Positions 7,620-12,677 of a stretch of DNA of 12,677 nucleotides are shown here, in pieces. Below the pieces are notes generated by a model. That model saw only the letters and a list, made by a program, of their open reading frames with translations, ran no database searches and was not told the origin of the DNA. The stretch's first letter is position 1; each line of letters starts with the position of its first letter. The DNA lies in the NCBI GenBank assembly GCA_937896695.1, contig CALBOT010000134.1:1-12677 (forward strand), read 5' to 3'. This DNA comes from an uncultured Candidatus Nitrosopelagicus sp. (GTDB lineage: Archaea > Thermoproteota > Nitrososphaeria > Nitrososphaerales > Nitrosopumilaceae). The position numbers were made by a program, and so were the translations under genes.

Positions 7620-7993
7620 TTTAGATTAGATGTAATTTTTTTAATTTGAGATATGATTTTTGTTTTATCATTTATTGAAATTTCAGGTTCTACAGTAACA
7701 AATAGAGATTTTGTCTTTGCATACATTACAATTTGAGAAACATTTTCACGCTCAACATTTACAAATCTGACTTTTCCCAAGGATTTATCAAATTCTTCTC
7801 TCATTTTTCTACGAACTGTGACATCTTGGCAGAATTTTTCTTCATTTTTAGTTTTTAATAAAGATGGAACTTCATCTCTCATTTCAGATTTTAAAATTTT
7901 CCCATTTTTGTGAATGATTGCAATAAAACGAATCATTTTGTGAAGTTTGCCAATTTTTTTAATCAAAGTTTCAAGTTCATCATTTTGAGTCAT
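7616..7993 (-). CDS. DUF6659-like protein (roadblock/profilin-like fold suspected)
   Basis: The 125-residue soluble protein opens with a helix (DELETLIKKIGKLHKMIRFIAI), followed by IHKNGKILKSEMRDEVPSLL. It then has a basic section VRRKMREEFDKSLGKVRFVNVERENVSQIVMYAKTKSLFVTVEPE and ends in a helix. The pattern of a hydrophobic strand, an NGK turn, and late strands reading VRFVNVERENVSQIVMY resembles the small thaumarchaeal DUF6659 family. The assignment is by pattern recall only. It is the first gene of a coupled pair with the DUF5615 protein. The start ATG 7993 is 20-29 bases after a TATA-like box. Confidence 0.65.
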   Translation of the reverse strand: MTQNDELETLIKKIGKLHKMIRFIAIIHKNGKILKSEMRDEVPSLLKTKNEEKFCQDVTVRRKMREEFDKSLGKVRFVNVERENVSQIVMYAKTKSLFVTVEPEISINDKTKIISQIKKITSNLK

Positions 7994-8012
7994 GATACAT
8001 ACCCAAGATTAT

Positions 8013-8022
8013 CAAATATAAC
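8013..8022 (-). promoter_or_regulatory. TATA-like box of the DUF6659/DUF5615 pair
   Basis: The minus strand reads GTTATATTTG, 20-29 bases upstream of ATG 7993. It is the only promoter-like element seen for the two-gene unit. Confidence 0.5.
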
Positions 8023-8048
8023 GGTACTTGAAATTTTAAAAATAAATA

Positions 8049-8070
8049 GAAAAAAGGGATTAATAAAAGA
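8049..8070 (-). terminator. T-rich termination region after the frameshifted small gene
   Basis: Downstream of the TAA at 8105-8107, the minus strand reads CTTTTATTAATCCCTTTTTTC. It carries two T-tracts (complement of 8050-8055 and 8064-8068), typical of archaeal factor-independent termination. An imperfect small hairpin precedes it. Confidence 0.35.
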
Positions 8071-8104
8071 CAGCGTTAGCAGTGCCAGATATTTTTTCAA
8101 CAGT

Positions 8105-8295
8105 TTAGTGATCTGCTATTCCGGCAATAATACCTACGTTCATCATTCCGGTGACAACAAGAATGTTCTTGCCGGTATATCTAACATTTGATCAAGTGCA
8201 AAGAATGATGAAGAGTGCAAATCTGCCCATGAGGCCGCTCCGATTCCATATTTTACCAATGCAATCTTTGTTGGAAGTGTTTGTGTTGCGCTCAT
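8105..8295 (-). pseudogene. Small membrane-protein gene apparently disrupted by a one-base deletion
   Basis: From ATG 8295 the minus strand reads MSATQTLPTKIALVKYGIGA and on to FFALDQMLDI, then slips out of sense and stops at TGA 8143-8145 (50 codons). In the neighbouring frame, just after DQMLDI, a coherent continuation reads TGKNILVVTGMMNVGIIAG and then IADH, ending at TAA 8105-8107. Adding one base near 8176-8178 (GATATACC to GATATTACC) would join them into a 63-residue protein with one C-terminal membrane helix. A TATA-like element lies at 8312-8321 and a T-rich terminator follows. The base composition is less AT-rich than the surroundings. It may be a true pseudogene, or an intact gene with an assembly error. 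I do not recognise the protein. Confidence 0.55.
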
Positions 8296-8311
8296 TAAAC
8301 AGTTTTTTGTA

Positions 8312-8321
8312 ATTATAATAT
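8312..8321 (-). promoter_or_regulatory. TATA-like box for the small gene at 8105-8295
   Basis: The minus strand reads AATATTATAAT just upstream of ATG 8295. A CTAGTG box (8333-8338) lies 11 bases further upstream, similar to the boxes in front of 8451, 10644 and 11554. Confidence 0.4.
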
Positions 8322-8332
8322 TTGTGGTTATA

Positions 8333-8434
8333 CACTAGAATGTTTCTACTGGAAATATTATCACTATAGGGGACATGATGGTAAAAAATTTAGGCACTAG
8401 ACTCATTATTTATCACTAGTGTTTTATATTATAA
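8333..8434 (+). promoter_or_regulatory. Intergenic region with four CACTA boxes and the TATA box of the 8451 operon
   Basis: CACTAG occurs at 8333-8338, CACTAT at 8362-8367, CACTAG at 8395-8400, and the palindrome CACTAGTG at 8414-8421. The last directly abuts the strong TATA-like run TTTTATATTATAA (8422-8434), which lies 17-29 bases before ATG 8451. The two proximal boxes are 19 bases apart. I infer an operator or activator site. No regulator is assigned. Confidence 0.5.
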
Positions 8435-8450
8435 CCCAAATAAGTTCAGT

Positions 8451-8639
8451 ATGACAGAAGAACAAGAATGGGCAAGTCTCCTGGCAAAAGTTTTTAATAA
8501 ATTAACTGCAAAACATGCAGATATTTCATACAAGTTCGACAAATTAGAACTTAGTGGAATGGTTGATCGTAATGGCAAGAAAGTTTCAACAGGAACAGTT
8601 GTACTTACAGGTGGTTTGACTATCACAACAAAAACCTAA
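8451..8639 (+). CDS. Small conserved-looking protein, 62 residues
   Basis: A short soluble protein. It has an N-terminal helix (EEQEWASLLAKVFNKLTAKHADISYKFDKLEL) followed by a strand-rich end (GKKVSTGTVVLTGGLTITTKT). There is no cysteine, signal peptide or membrane span. It is the first gene of a three-gene unit, with a good TATA box at the leaderless distance and only 12 bases to the next gene. The family is unknown to me. Codon use and promoter placement make a real gene likely. The opposite-strand frame over the same bases is a shadow. Confidence 0.7.
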   Translation: MTEEQEWASLLAKVFNKLTAKHADISYKFDKLELSGMVDRNGKKVSTGTVVLTGGLTITTKT

Positions 8640-8651
8640 TCAGGAACGGAT

Positions 8652-9023
8652 ATGAAAATGAAAAACAATCTTTTTGCAAATTTTTTATTTTACCTCCGAA
8701 GCGGAGATTTAACCATTAGTGATGGAGACGGAACAGCCATAGAATTTACCTCAAAGAGAGACATAAGAAAAATAAAGATTAAACGACTTCCTACAAAAAT
8801 TTTCGGAAAAATTAGCCTACTAAAACAACTGACCAAAGCAAAACACATAGGCAAAATTCTAAAAAAAGAAAATATGATGATTGAGATATTACACAAAGAT
8901 AAGTTAGTTCTAAAAATGGGGAAGAATGCAAAACCAAAATTATCATCACTAGTTACTTCGAGTAAAGATATTGAAATTGTAGTTCTTAAAGAACTGCGTA
9001 AATTGGACAAGGAGGGAAAATGA
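8652..9023 (+). CDS. Basic protein of unknown function, 123 residues
   Basis: This is a lysine-rich protein. A short hydrophobic start (NLFANFLFYL) leads into strands (GDLTISDGDGTAIEFTSKRDI), then a strongly basic middle (RKIKIKRLPTKIFGKISLLKQLTKAKHIGKILKKEN) and strands with IEILHKDKLVLKMG. The start may be ATG 8652 or 8658, two codons later. Its TGA overlaps the ATG of the downstream dehydrogenase (ATGA at 9020-9023), which indicates coupled translation. No family is recognised. The basic surface could bind nucleic acid or membrane lipid headgroups, but neither is supported by a motif. Confidence 0.7.
   Translation: MKMKNNLFANFLFYLRSGDLTISDGDGTAIEFTSKRDIRKIKIKRLPTKIFGKISLLKQLTKAKHIGKILKKENMMIEILHKDKLVLKMGKNAKPKLSSLVTSSKDIEIVVLKELRKLDKEGK
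9011..9016 (+). promoter_or_regulatory. Ribosome binding site GGAGGG before the SDR gene
   Basis: GGAGGG ends 3 bases before ATG 9020, inside the end of the preceding gene. It is a stronger Shine-Dalgarno match than is usual in this window, where many genes look leaderless, and it supports 9020 as the start. Confidence 0.55.
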
Positions 9024-10489
9024 ATCATCAAGCAAGTTCAAGTAATTTAGAGAAAATGGCAGAATTAAAAGAAAATGTCATTGAAAATGATCATTCCATT
9101 CTAGTAACAGGGGCTACGGGATTTATAGGAAAAAAGTTGGTTGAGAGATTATCTAAAACAGGATACAAGATCACCGCTATGTCAAGAACTAAGCATCAAA
9201 ATTCTGAAAATGTTAAATTTGTGGCAGCTGATGCATTAGAATTTGATACATTATCCGATTCATTTAGAGGAATAGAAACCGCATTTTACCTTCTACATTC
9301 AATGGAGGGTTCAAAAAAGGAATGGGCCAAATTTGCAGATAGAGAAAAAGTTCAAGCTCAGAATTTTCTAAAAGCTGCTAAAAATGCAGGCGTTAGAAGA
9401 ATAATCTATCTTGGAGGATTAGTCAATGAAAGTTTGGAATTATCAACACATATGCAAAGTAGGCACGAAGTGGGTAAAATTTTAGCATCTGGAGACATTC
9501 CAGTTACAGAGCTTAGAGCATCAGTAATTGTAGGTGCAGAAGGTGGATCATATGCAATGCTCAGATATCTTGTTGAAAGATTACCATTAATGGTTTGTCC
9601 AAGATGGGTAAAATCAACAACACAGCCAATTGCAGTTGAAAATGTTGTAGACTATCTAGTAGGAGTTATGAAAAATCCTTCCACAGCAGGAAAAATATTT
9701 GAAATTGGAGGACCAGACAGAATGACATATGAACAGCTAATGCGATTGTATTCTTCAATAATTAATAGAAATTTGAATATCATACAAATTCCATTTTTGA
9801 CACCAAGATTATCCTCATATTGGATTGATTTAGTTACGCCGGTAAAAGCATCATTAGCTAGACCACTAGTAGATAGTTTAGTACATGATTCTTACGTCAA
9901 AGATAATTCTATTGAAGAGTATGTTCCAATTAAACTCAAACATATGACAGAATCTATTACAGAAGCAAGATCAGAAGCCAAAGCTTTCAAACCAATTTCA
10001 AAAGAACCAGAAGAAAAGACCTCGTATAAAGTAAATCAAAAAATTCTTCTTGTTTCACTTTGCGCAATGGCATTGATTGGTTCAACATATTATTGGATGG
10101 ATGATAGAACAGACGTTTGGGAGCCTCTATGGGTATTAGGATCAACTATGTGGTATGCAGCAATTCTTTTTGCAATAGCATTTGTAAGACAAAAAGCCAG
10201 ATTGGGGTATTTGATTGGAGGGATATTATCATGGATAACGTTAGCATTTTGGATGTTTGACAACTTTTATGTTGTGTTTGACACATCGATTGTTGCTTCA
10301 GAGCCTAGCATAGATGTAACAATACGAAATTTCATCGGAGCAGCTATTGCAGGGTTTGCCATATTCTCATCACATAACGTATTCCACAAAGTTCGAATTT
10401 ACCAAGCAAGAGATAAACTGGTCAAAGAATCTGCAGGAGCCGAAGTGCCAAAAGGATCAAGACCAGTTTATAGCGCCGATTACTCATAA
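9020..10489 (+). CDS. NAD(P)-binding atypical SDR fused to a C-terminal membrane domain
   Basis: Residues 26-310 form an extended/atypical short-chain dehydrogenase of the NmrA/NDUFA9-like type. It has the Rossmann loop GATGFIG (31-37), SRTK (55-58) at the cofactor ribose, FYLLHSM (89-95), RIIYLGGLV (127-135), and SRHEVG (147-152) in place of the usual SK-x-x-E. The later part has IFEIGGPDRMTYEQLM (226-241). The classical catalytic Tyr-x-x-x-Lys is not apparent. After a charged linker (311-340) come about four membrane helices (341-359, 368-389, 396-416, 435-453) and a basic tail. Such proteins may act on lipids or quinones at the membrane, or assist respiratory complexes. The substrate is not readable. 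It is the third gene of the operon and is followed by a T-rich terminator. Confidence 0.85.
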   Translation: MNHQASSSNLEKMAELKENVIENDHSILVTGATGFIGKKLVERLSKTGYKITAMSRTKHQNSENVKFVAADALEFDTLSDSFRGIETAFYLLHSMEGSKKEWAKFADREKVQAQNFLKAAKNAGVRRIIYLGGLVNESLELSTHMQSRHEVGKILASGDIPVTELRASVIVGAEGGSYAMLRYLVERLPLMVCPRWVKSTTQPIAVENVVDYLVGVMKNPSTAGKIFEIGGPDRMTYEQLMRLYSSIINRNLNIIQIPFLTPRLSSYWIDLVTPVKASLARPLVDSLVHDSYVKDNSIEEYVPIKLKHMTESITEARSEAKAFKPISKEPEEKTSYKVNQKILLVSLCAMALIGSTYYWMDDRTDVWEPLWVLGSTMWYAAILFAIAFVRQKARLGYLIGGILSWITLAFWMFDNFYVVFDTSIVASEPSIDVTIRNFIGAAIAGFAIFSSHNVFHKVRIYQARDKLVKESAGAEVPKGSRPVYSADYS

Positions 10490-10493
10490 TTCA

Positions 10494-10508
10494 AATTTTT
10501 CTTTTTTA
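10494..10508 (+). terminator. T-rich terminator after the SDR operon
   Basis: Soon after the TAA at 10487-10489 the plus strand runs AATTTTTCTTTTTT, two T-tracts typical of archaeal intrinsic termination. No GC-rich hairpin is present. Confidence 0.5.
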
Positions 10509-10603
10509 AAAAAAATAAAATCAAGAAAAGTGAAGGTTTTCACTATCTTCACATGGTATTTTGATGATTTTTTGGAATTTTAGGCGCAAAATCAAGTAGT
10601 TAG

Positions 10604-10630
10604 CACTAGATATGCTTATTAGTCACTATT
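10604..10630 (+). promoter_or_regulatory. Paired CACTA boxes and weak TATA before the B12-binding gene
   Basis: CACTAG at 10604-10609 and CACTATT at 10624-10630 are 20 bases apart. A weak TATA-like GCTTATTAG lies between them (10614-10622), about 26 bases before GTG 10644. The arrangement echoes that upstream of 8451 and 11554. Confidence 0.45.
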
Positions 10631-10643
10631 TGAATTAGCAATT

Positions 10644-11495
10644 GTGGTATATCTAAGAAAAAAGAAGGTAAAAGGAGTAGATTATCTGTATTTAGTGAAA
10701 AGTACATGGGATAAAGAAAAGAAAACATCCAGACAAGAGACTATCAAATATTTAGGAGAATCGACATCAGTAACAAGAGACGATATTCCAGAAGAATTTA
10801 GAGATGATGCCAAAATTAACTCATTTCTACTACAAAATACACCAAAAGACAGAGAAAAACGTGAGAAACTTATTGAGCAACTTAGAACCAAACTATTTTC
10901 ATCATTAACAGAAGGCAGTCTGAAAGATACAATGGACATCTATGCGGCGTTTGTTTCAAACAATACACTTGATCAATTCTATGAAAGAATCATGACTCCG
11001 GTCATGGCAGAAATTGGATATTTATGGTCAGAAGGTAAACTATCCATTGCCACAGAACATGTTGCAAGTAACATTGCACACAGCCTGGTAAAAGTAATTT
11101 CAGATGAAAATAGAAAATCTAAAAAAAATAAGGGAAAAATTGTGTTAACAACTCCTGTGGGCGAAGATCATAATTTAGGTTGTAATGTGCTTGATTCATT
11201 TCTAGTTTCAAAAGGATTTACAACATTCAATTTATCTCCATCAACACCTGCCGAATCATTAATCGAATTCATAAAAACTGCCAAACCAGATGCATTAATT
11301 GTATCAATAACATTGGAGGACAATATTAGATCAGGTCAGAGAATGGTAAAAAAGATACATGATACCTATAAGAAACTTCCAATCTTTATCGGAGGCATTG
11401 CATTTTCAGAAAAGACAAACTTCAAATTTGATGGAAAACTCATCACAGATGCACATGCCTTAGAACAGATTCCTCGAATCATAAAAAAGAAATAA
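10644..11495 (+). CDS. CarH-like cobalamin-binding sensor protein without an HTH
   Basis: Residues 72-155 form the helical cap of B12 sensors, with W128, E138 and H139 in the W-x9-EH pattern. Residues 164-283 form a Rossmann-type B12-binding domain with GEDHNLG (173-179), whose H176 should ligate cobalt from below, then LSPSTPAESL (197-206) and IGG (249-251). This matches the CarH/LitR family rather than methionine synthase. Two differences stand out. The residue after the Trp is Ser129, where CarH has the light-switching upper histidine. There is also no MerR-type HTH. Instead the N-terminus (2-38: YLRKKKVKG..., SRQETIKYLG) resembles the small N-terminal beta module of some transposases. The GTG start at 10644 fits that module. 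It probably senses cobalamin or light, with DNA binding uncertain. Confidence 0.85.
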   Translation: MVYLRKKKVKGVDYLYLVKSTWDKEKKTSRQETIKYLGESTSVTRDDIPEEFRDDAKINSFLLQNTPKDREKREKLIEQLRTKLFSSLTEGSLKDTMDIYAAFVSNNTLDQFYERIMTPVMAEIGYLWSEGKLSIATEHVASNIAHSLVKVISDENRKSKKNKGKIVLTTPVGEDHNLGCNVLDSFLVSKGFTTFNLSPSTPAESLIEFIKTAKPDALIVSITLEDNIRSGQRMVKKIHDTYKKLPIFIGGIAFSEKTNFKFDGKLITDAHALEQIPRIIKKK

Positions 11496-11499
11496 TTAC

Positions 11500-11534
11500 C
11501 ACTATATTCTCTAATTTCCACTAGGTTAAATATT
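11500..11534 (+). promoter_or_regulatory. Paired CACTA boxes and TATA before the DICT-like gene
   Basis: CACTAT at 11500-11505 and CACTAG at 11519-11524 are 19 bases apart. The proximal copy is one base from the TATA-like TTAAATATT (11526-11534), which lies 20-28 bases before ATG 11554. This spacing decides the start: the in-frame TTG at 11539 would fall too close to the TATA box. Confidence 0.5.
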
Positions 11535-11553
11535 CTATTTGTATATCAAAAAT

Positions 11554-12138
11554 ATGGGTTTAACAAACGACAGTTTGATTGACACAGTATTTAAAAATCA
11601 TCCTGATAAAAAAGAAATTGCAGAACAAGGTGACGAAATTTTTGTCAATTGGAATTTCCAGGATTTTCAGGATGGAGGATATCTAAACTTCAAAGCAGAT
11701 CGTTCAGATCTTTTTGCACTAAGCATAATGATTGAGAACTATGCATTGAAACATACATCCCCATTACTTGCATCATTTGAGACAGATAAAAAATACGAAT
11801 TCGTTAAGGACAGATACTTGAAGCTCATGAAAAAACTTCCAAGAACATGGATTATTGGAAAATTCAATAATCCACACATGGCGCAAGAGATGCCAGATAG
11901 TTGCATGGTGATTAGCTGTGTGGGAACACCACTTGCAACAGTATGGGCAGTTGTGACAAAAGGTCCAGATGGACCAATCGGTCTAATCGCAGAAGAGTAT
12001 GGAATTGGAAAATTCAGAGGATTTTTCTCAACACAACCAGATGTGATTCAAACAGCAGTTAATGCAATGGGTCAAATGCTAGTGACACAGTTCGACTTTA
12101 ATAAAAAAGAATATGAGTTTGTAAAAGACGGATACTAG
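11554..12138 (+). CDS. Putative sensory protein, possibly DICT-like
   Basis: The 194-residue soluble protein begins at ATG 11554. It has an N-terminal region with EIFVNWNFQDFQDGGYLNFKADRSDLFALSIMIEN, then a well-structured core. The core contains RTWIIGKFNNPHM (97-109), CMVISCVGTPLATVWAVVTKGPDGPIGLIAEEYG (117-150), GKFRGFFSTQPDVI (152-165) and a final helix with TAVNAMGQML. The order WIIG.FN, then ISC.GTPL..VW.VV, then GLIAEEYG loosely recalls the DICT sensory domain found in archaeal and cyanobacterial signalling proteins. This is a tentative assignment by eye. Cys117 and Cys122 could be redox or ligand sensitive. No output domain is attached. It follows the B12 sensor by 58 bases, has its own promoter, and shares the paired CACTA boxes. 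Confidence 0.65.
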   Translation: MGLTNDSLIDTVFKNHPDKKEIAEQGDEIFVNWNFQDFQDGGYLNFKADRSDLFALSIMIENYALKHTSPLLASFETDKKYEFVKDRYLKLMKKLPRTWIIGKFNNPHMAQEMPDSCMVISCVGTPLATVWAVVTKGPDGPIGLIAEEYGIGKFRGFFSTQPDVIQTAVNAMGQMLVTQFDFNKKEYEFVKDGY

Positions 12139-12143
12139 TATAA

Positions 12144-12377
12144 ATGACTGAAAAATCTTCTTCTTTTTTTCCGAAAAATGTCTTCGGGGCATTTGGCATA
12201 TTGTTTTTCATTAGCGGTGCGATAATCCCATTACAAAATTTAATAATTTGGGGACCCGAATTTGTTGCAAGATATTTTACATCTTCAGATATAACTGCAG
12301 AAAAACTATCACTGATAGTAATTGGTATCGGATTTTTTATGATAATCTACGGTAAGAAAAAACAAAACCAGATTTAA
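12144..12377 (+). CDS. Small membrane protein with two spans
   Basis: The 77-residue protein has two hydrophobic helices (about 13-34, FGAFGILFFISGAIIPLQNL, and 53-69, EKLSLIVIGIGFFMIIYG). The loop between them is external or cytoplasmic and includes WGPEFVARYFTSSD, and the tail is basic (KKKQNQ). It starts 5 bases after the stop of the DICT-like gene, so the two are probably one transcript. It could be a membrane partner of that protein, though no motif tells. Its stop shares the bases TTAA (12374-12377) with the stop of the convergent TPR gene. Confidence 0.65.
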   Translation: MTEKSSSFFPKNVFGAFGILFFISGAIIPLQNLIIWGPEFVARYFTSSDITAEKLSLIVIGIGFFMIIYGKKKQNQI

Positions 12378-12601
12378 GATGAAGCACGATCCCTAGGATC
12401 CAACTCAAGAGACTTGTTATAACAATCAGATGCTTCATCGTATCTTCCTAAGCTTCTTAATGCAACGCCTTTGTTATTCCATAAATCAGGATCATCAGGC
12501 TTTAGAAGTAATGCCTGTTCAAAAAAGCTTAGCGCATCTTCAAAATTTCCATCTTGAAGGTTTTTGATACCGTTTTGAGTTAAAGTTTCTAGTTCGTTCA
12601 C
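12374..12601 (-). CDS. Short tetratricopeptide-repeat protein
   Basis: The 75-residue protein is essentially two TPR units. The first (about 5-38) has NGIKNLQDGNFEDALSFFEQALLLKPDD. The second (about 39-72) has NNKGVALRSLGRYDEASDCYNKSLELDPRD. Both carry the canonical G-x-Y/F, A and P positions. TPRs mediate protein-protein contacts and no catalytic part is present. Translation starts at GTG 12601, seven bases after the stop of the upstream minus-strand gene, so the two genes likely form an operon. The protein is short for a functional TPR scaffold and probably binds one partner. Confidence 0.82.
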   Translation of the reverse strand: MNELETLTQNGIKNLQDGNFEDALSFFEQALLLKPDDPDLWNNKGVALRSLGRYDEASDCYNKSLELDPRDRASS

Positions 12602-12607
12602 AAATAT

Positions 12608-12676
12608 CTATAGGGTTACTCTGAAATAATCCCATCGTTCAGGGTCAAATTTTTTAACAAAAACAACGTTCTTGTC
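12608..12676 (-). CDS. C-terminal end of a gene entering from the right edge
   Basis: Reading the minus strand inward from the right edge gives an open frame of 22 codons (DKNVVFVKKFDPERWDYFRV, then TL) that ends at TAG 12608-12610. Sensible residue composition and the 6-base gap to the GTG of the TPR gene support a real coding tail. The fragment is too short to name. Confidence 0.5.
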   Translation of the reverse strand, partial: DKNVVFVKKFDPERWDYFRVTL

Positions 12677-12677
12677 A

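Noticed and set aside
7910..8191. Plus-strand frame of 93 residues across the DUF6659 start and the spacer
   Set aside because: It covers the reverse of two minus-strand genes and shows no domain character.
8041..8300. Possible structured RNA in the less AT-rich spacer
   Set aside because: The composition is better explained by the two coding halves of the frameshifted small gene. The repeated TTCCGG words come from Gly codons, and no tRNA-like or long hairpin structure was seen.
8690..9031. Minus-strand frame of 113 residues opposite the second gene of the SDR operon
   Set aside because: The plus-strand gene is coupled to the SDR gene by an ATGA overlap and an internal ribosome binding site. 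The antisense frame has a Ser/Phe/Leu-rich shadow composition.
10644..10760. Transposase remnant suggested by the N-terminal module of the B12-binding protein
   Set aside because: The module is in frame with an intact B12-binding protein, no DDE catalytic domain or terminal inverted repeats are present, and the length is normal.
11539..11553. TTG start at 11539 for the DICT-like gene, adding five residues
   Set aside because: The TATA-like box at 11526-11534 would be too close. ATG 11554 is at the usual leaderless distance.

Overview
The window is AT-rich, tightly packed archaeal DNA. It most likely comes from a Nitrosopumilus-like ammonia-oxidising thaumarchaeon (Nitrososphaerota). The support is an archaeal PurP-type purine enzyme, an archaeal TatC/TatA pair, a secreted protein with thaumarchaeal surface-layer style beta-sandwich segments, a DUF6659-like protein, and many start codons lying 20-30 bases downstream of a TATA-like box with almost no leader. 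No rRNA, tRNA, CRISPR array or insertion sequence was seen.

Layout. 1-1504 (minus, runs off the left edge): an exported surface protein. 1618-2628 (plus): a two-winged-helix regulator divergent from it, then an unrecognised soluble protein. 2675-3689 (plus): tatC and tatA. 3686-4866 (minus): a START-like lipid- or quinone-binding protein, the flavin prenyltransferase ubiX and a very small membrane protein. 4941-6032 (plus): purP, meeting a DUF151 nuclease-family gene tail to tail. 6517-7326 (plus): a membrane protein with two cysteine motifs. 7347-7993 (minus): a translationally coupled pair, DUF6659-like followed by a DUF5615 PIN-like protein. 8105-8295 (minus): a small gene that appears to be broken by a one-base deletion. 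8451-10489 (plus): a three-gene operon ending in a membrane-anchored short-chain dehydrogenase. 10644-12377 (plus): a CarH-like B12-binding protein, a possible DICT-type sensory protein and a small membrane protein. 12374-12677 (minus): a short TPR protein and the tail of another gene.

Functional themes. Protein export and the cell surface are covered by Tat and the exported surface protein. Cofactor and purine metabolism are covered by ubiX, the START protein and purP. Putative signalling is covered by the B12-binding protein, the DICT-like protein and DUF6659/DUF5615. The most distinctive signals are three. The first is the B12 protein, which keeps the CarH core motifs but lacks the upper axial histidine and any HTH. 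The second is a recurring CACTAG/CACTAT box, in pairs 19-20 bases apart, in front of three plus-strand transcription units (8451, 10644, 11554). The third is the frameshifted small membrane gene near 8177.
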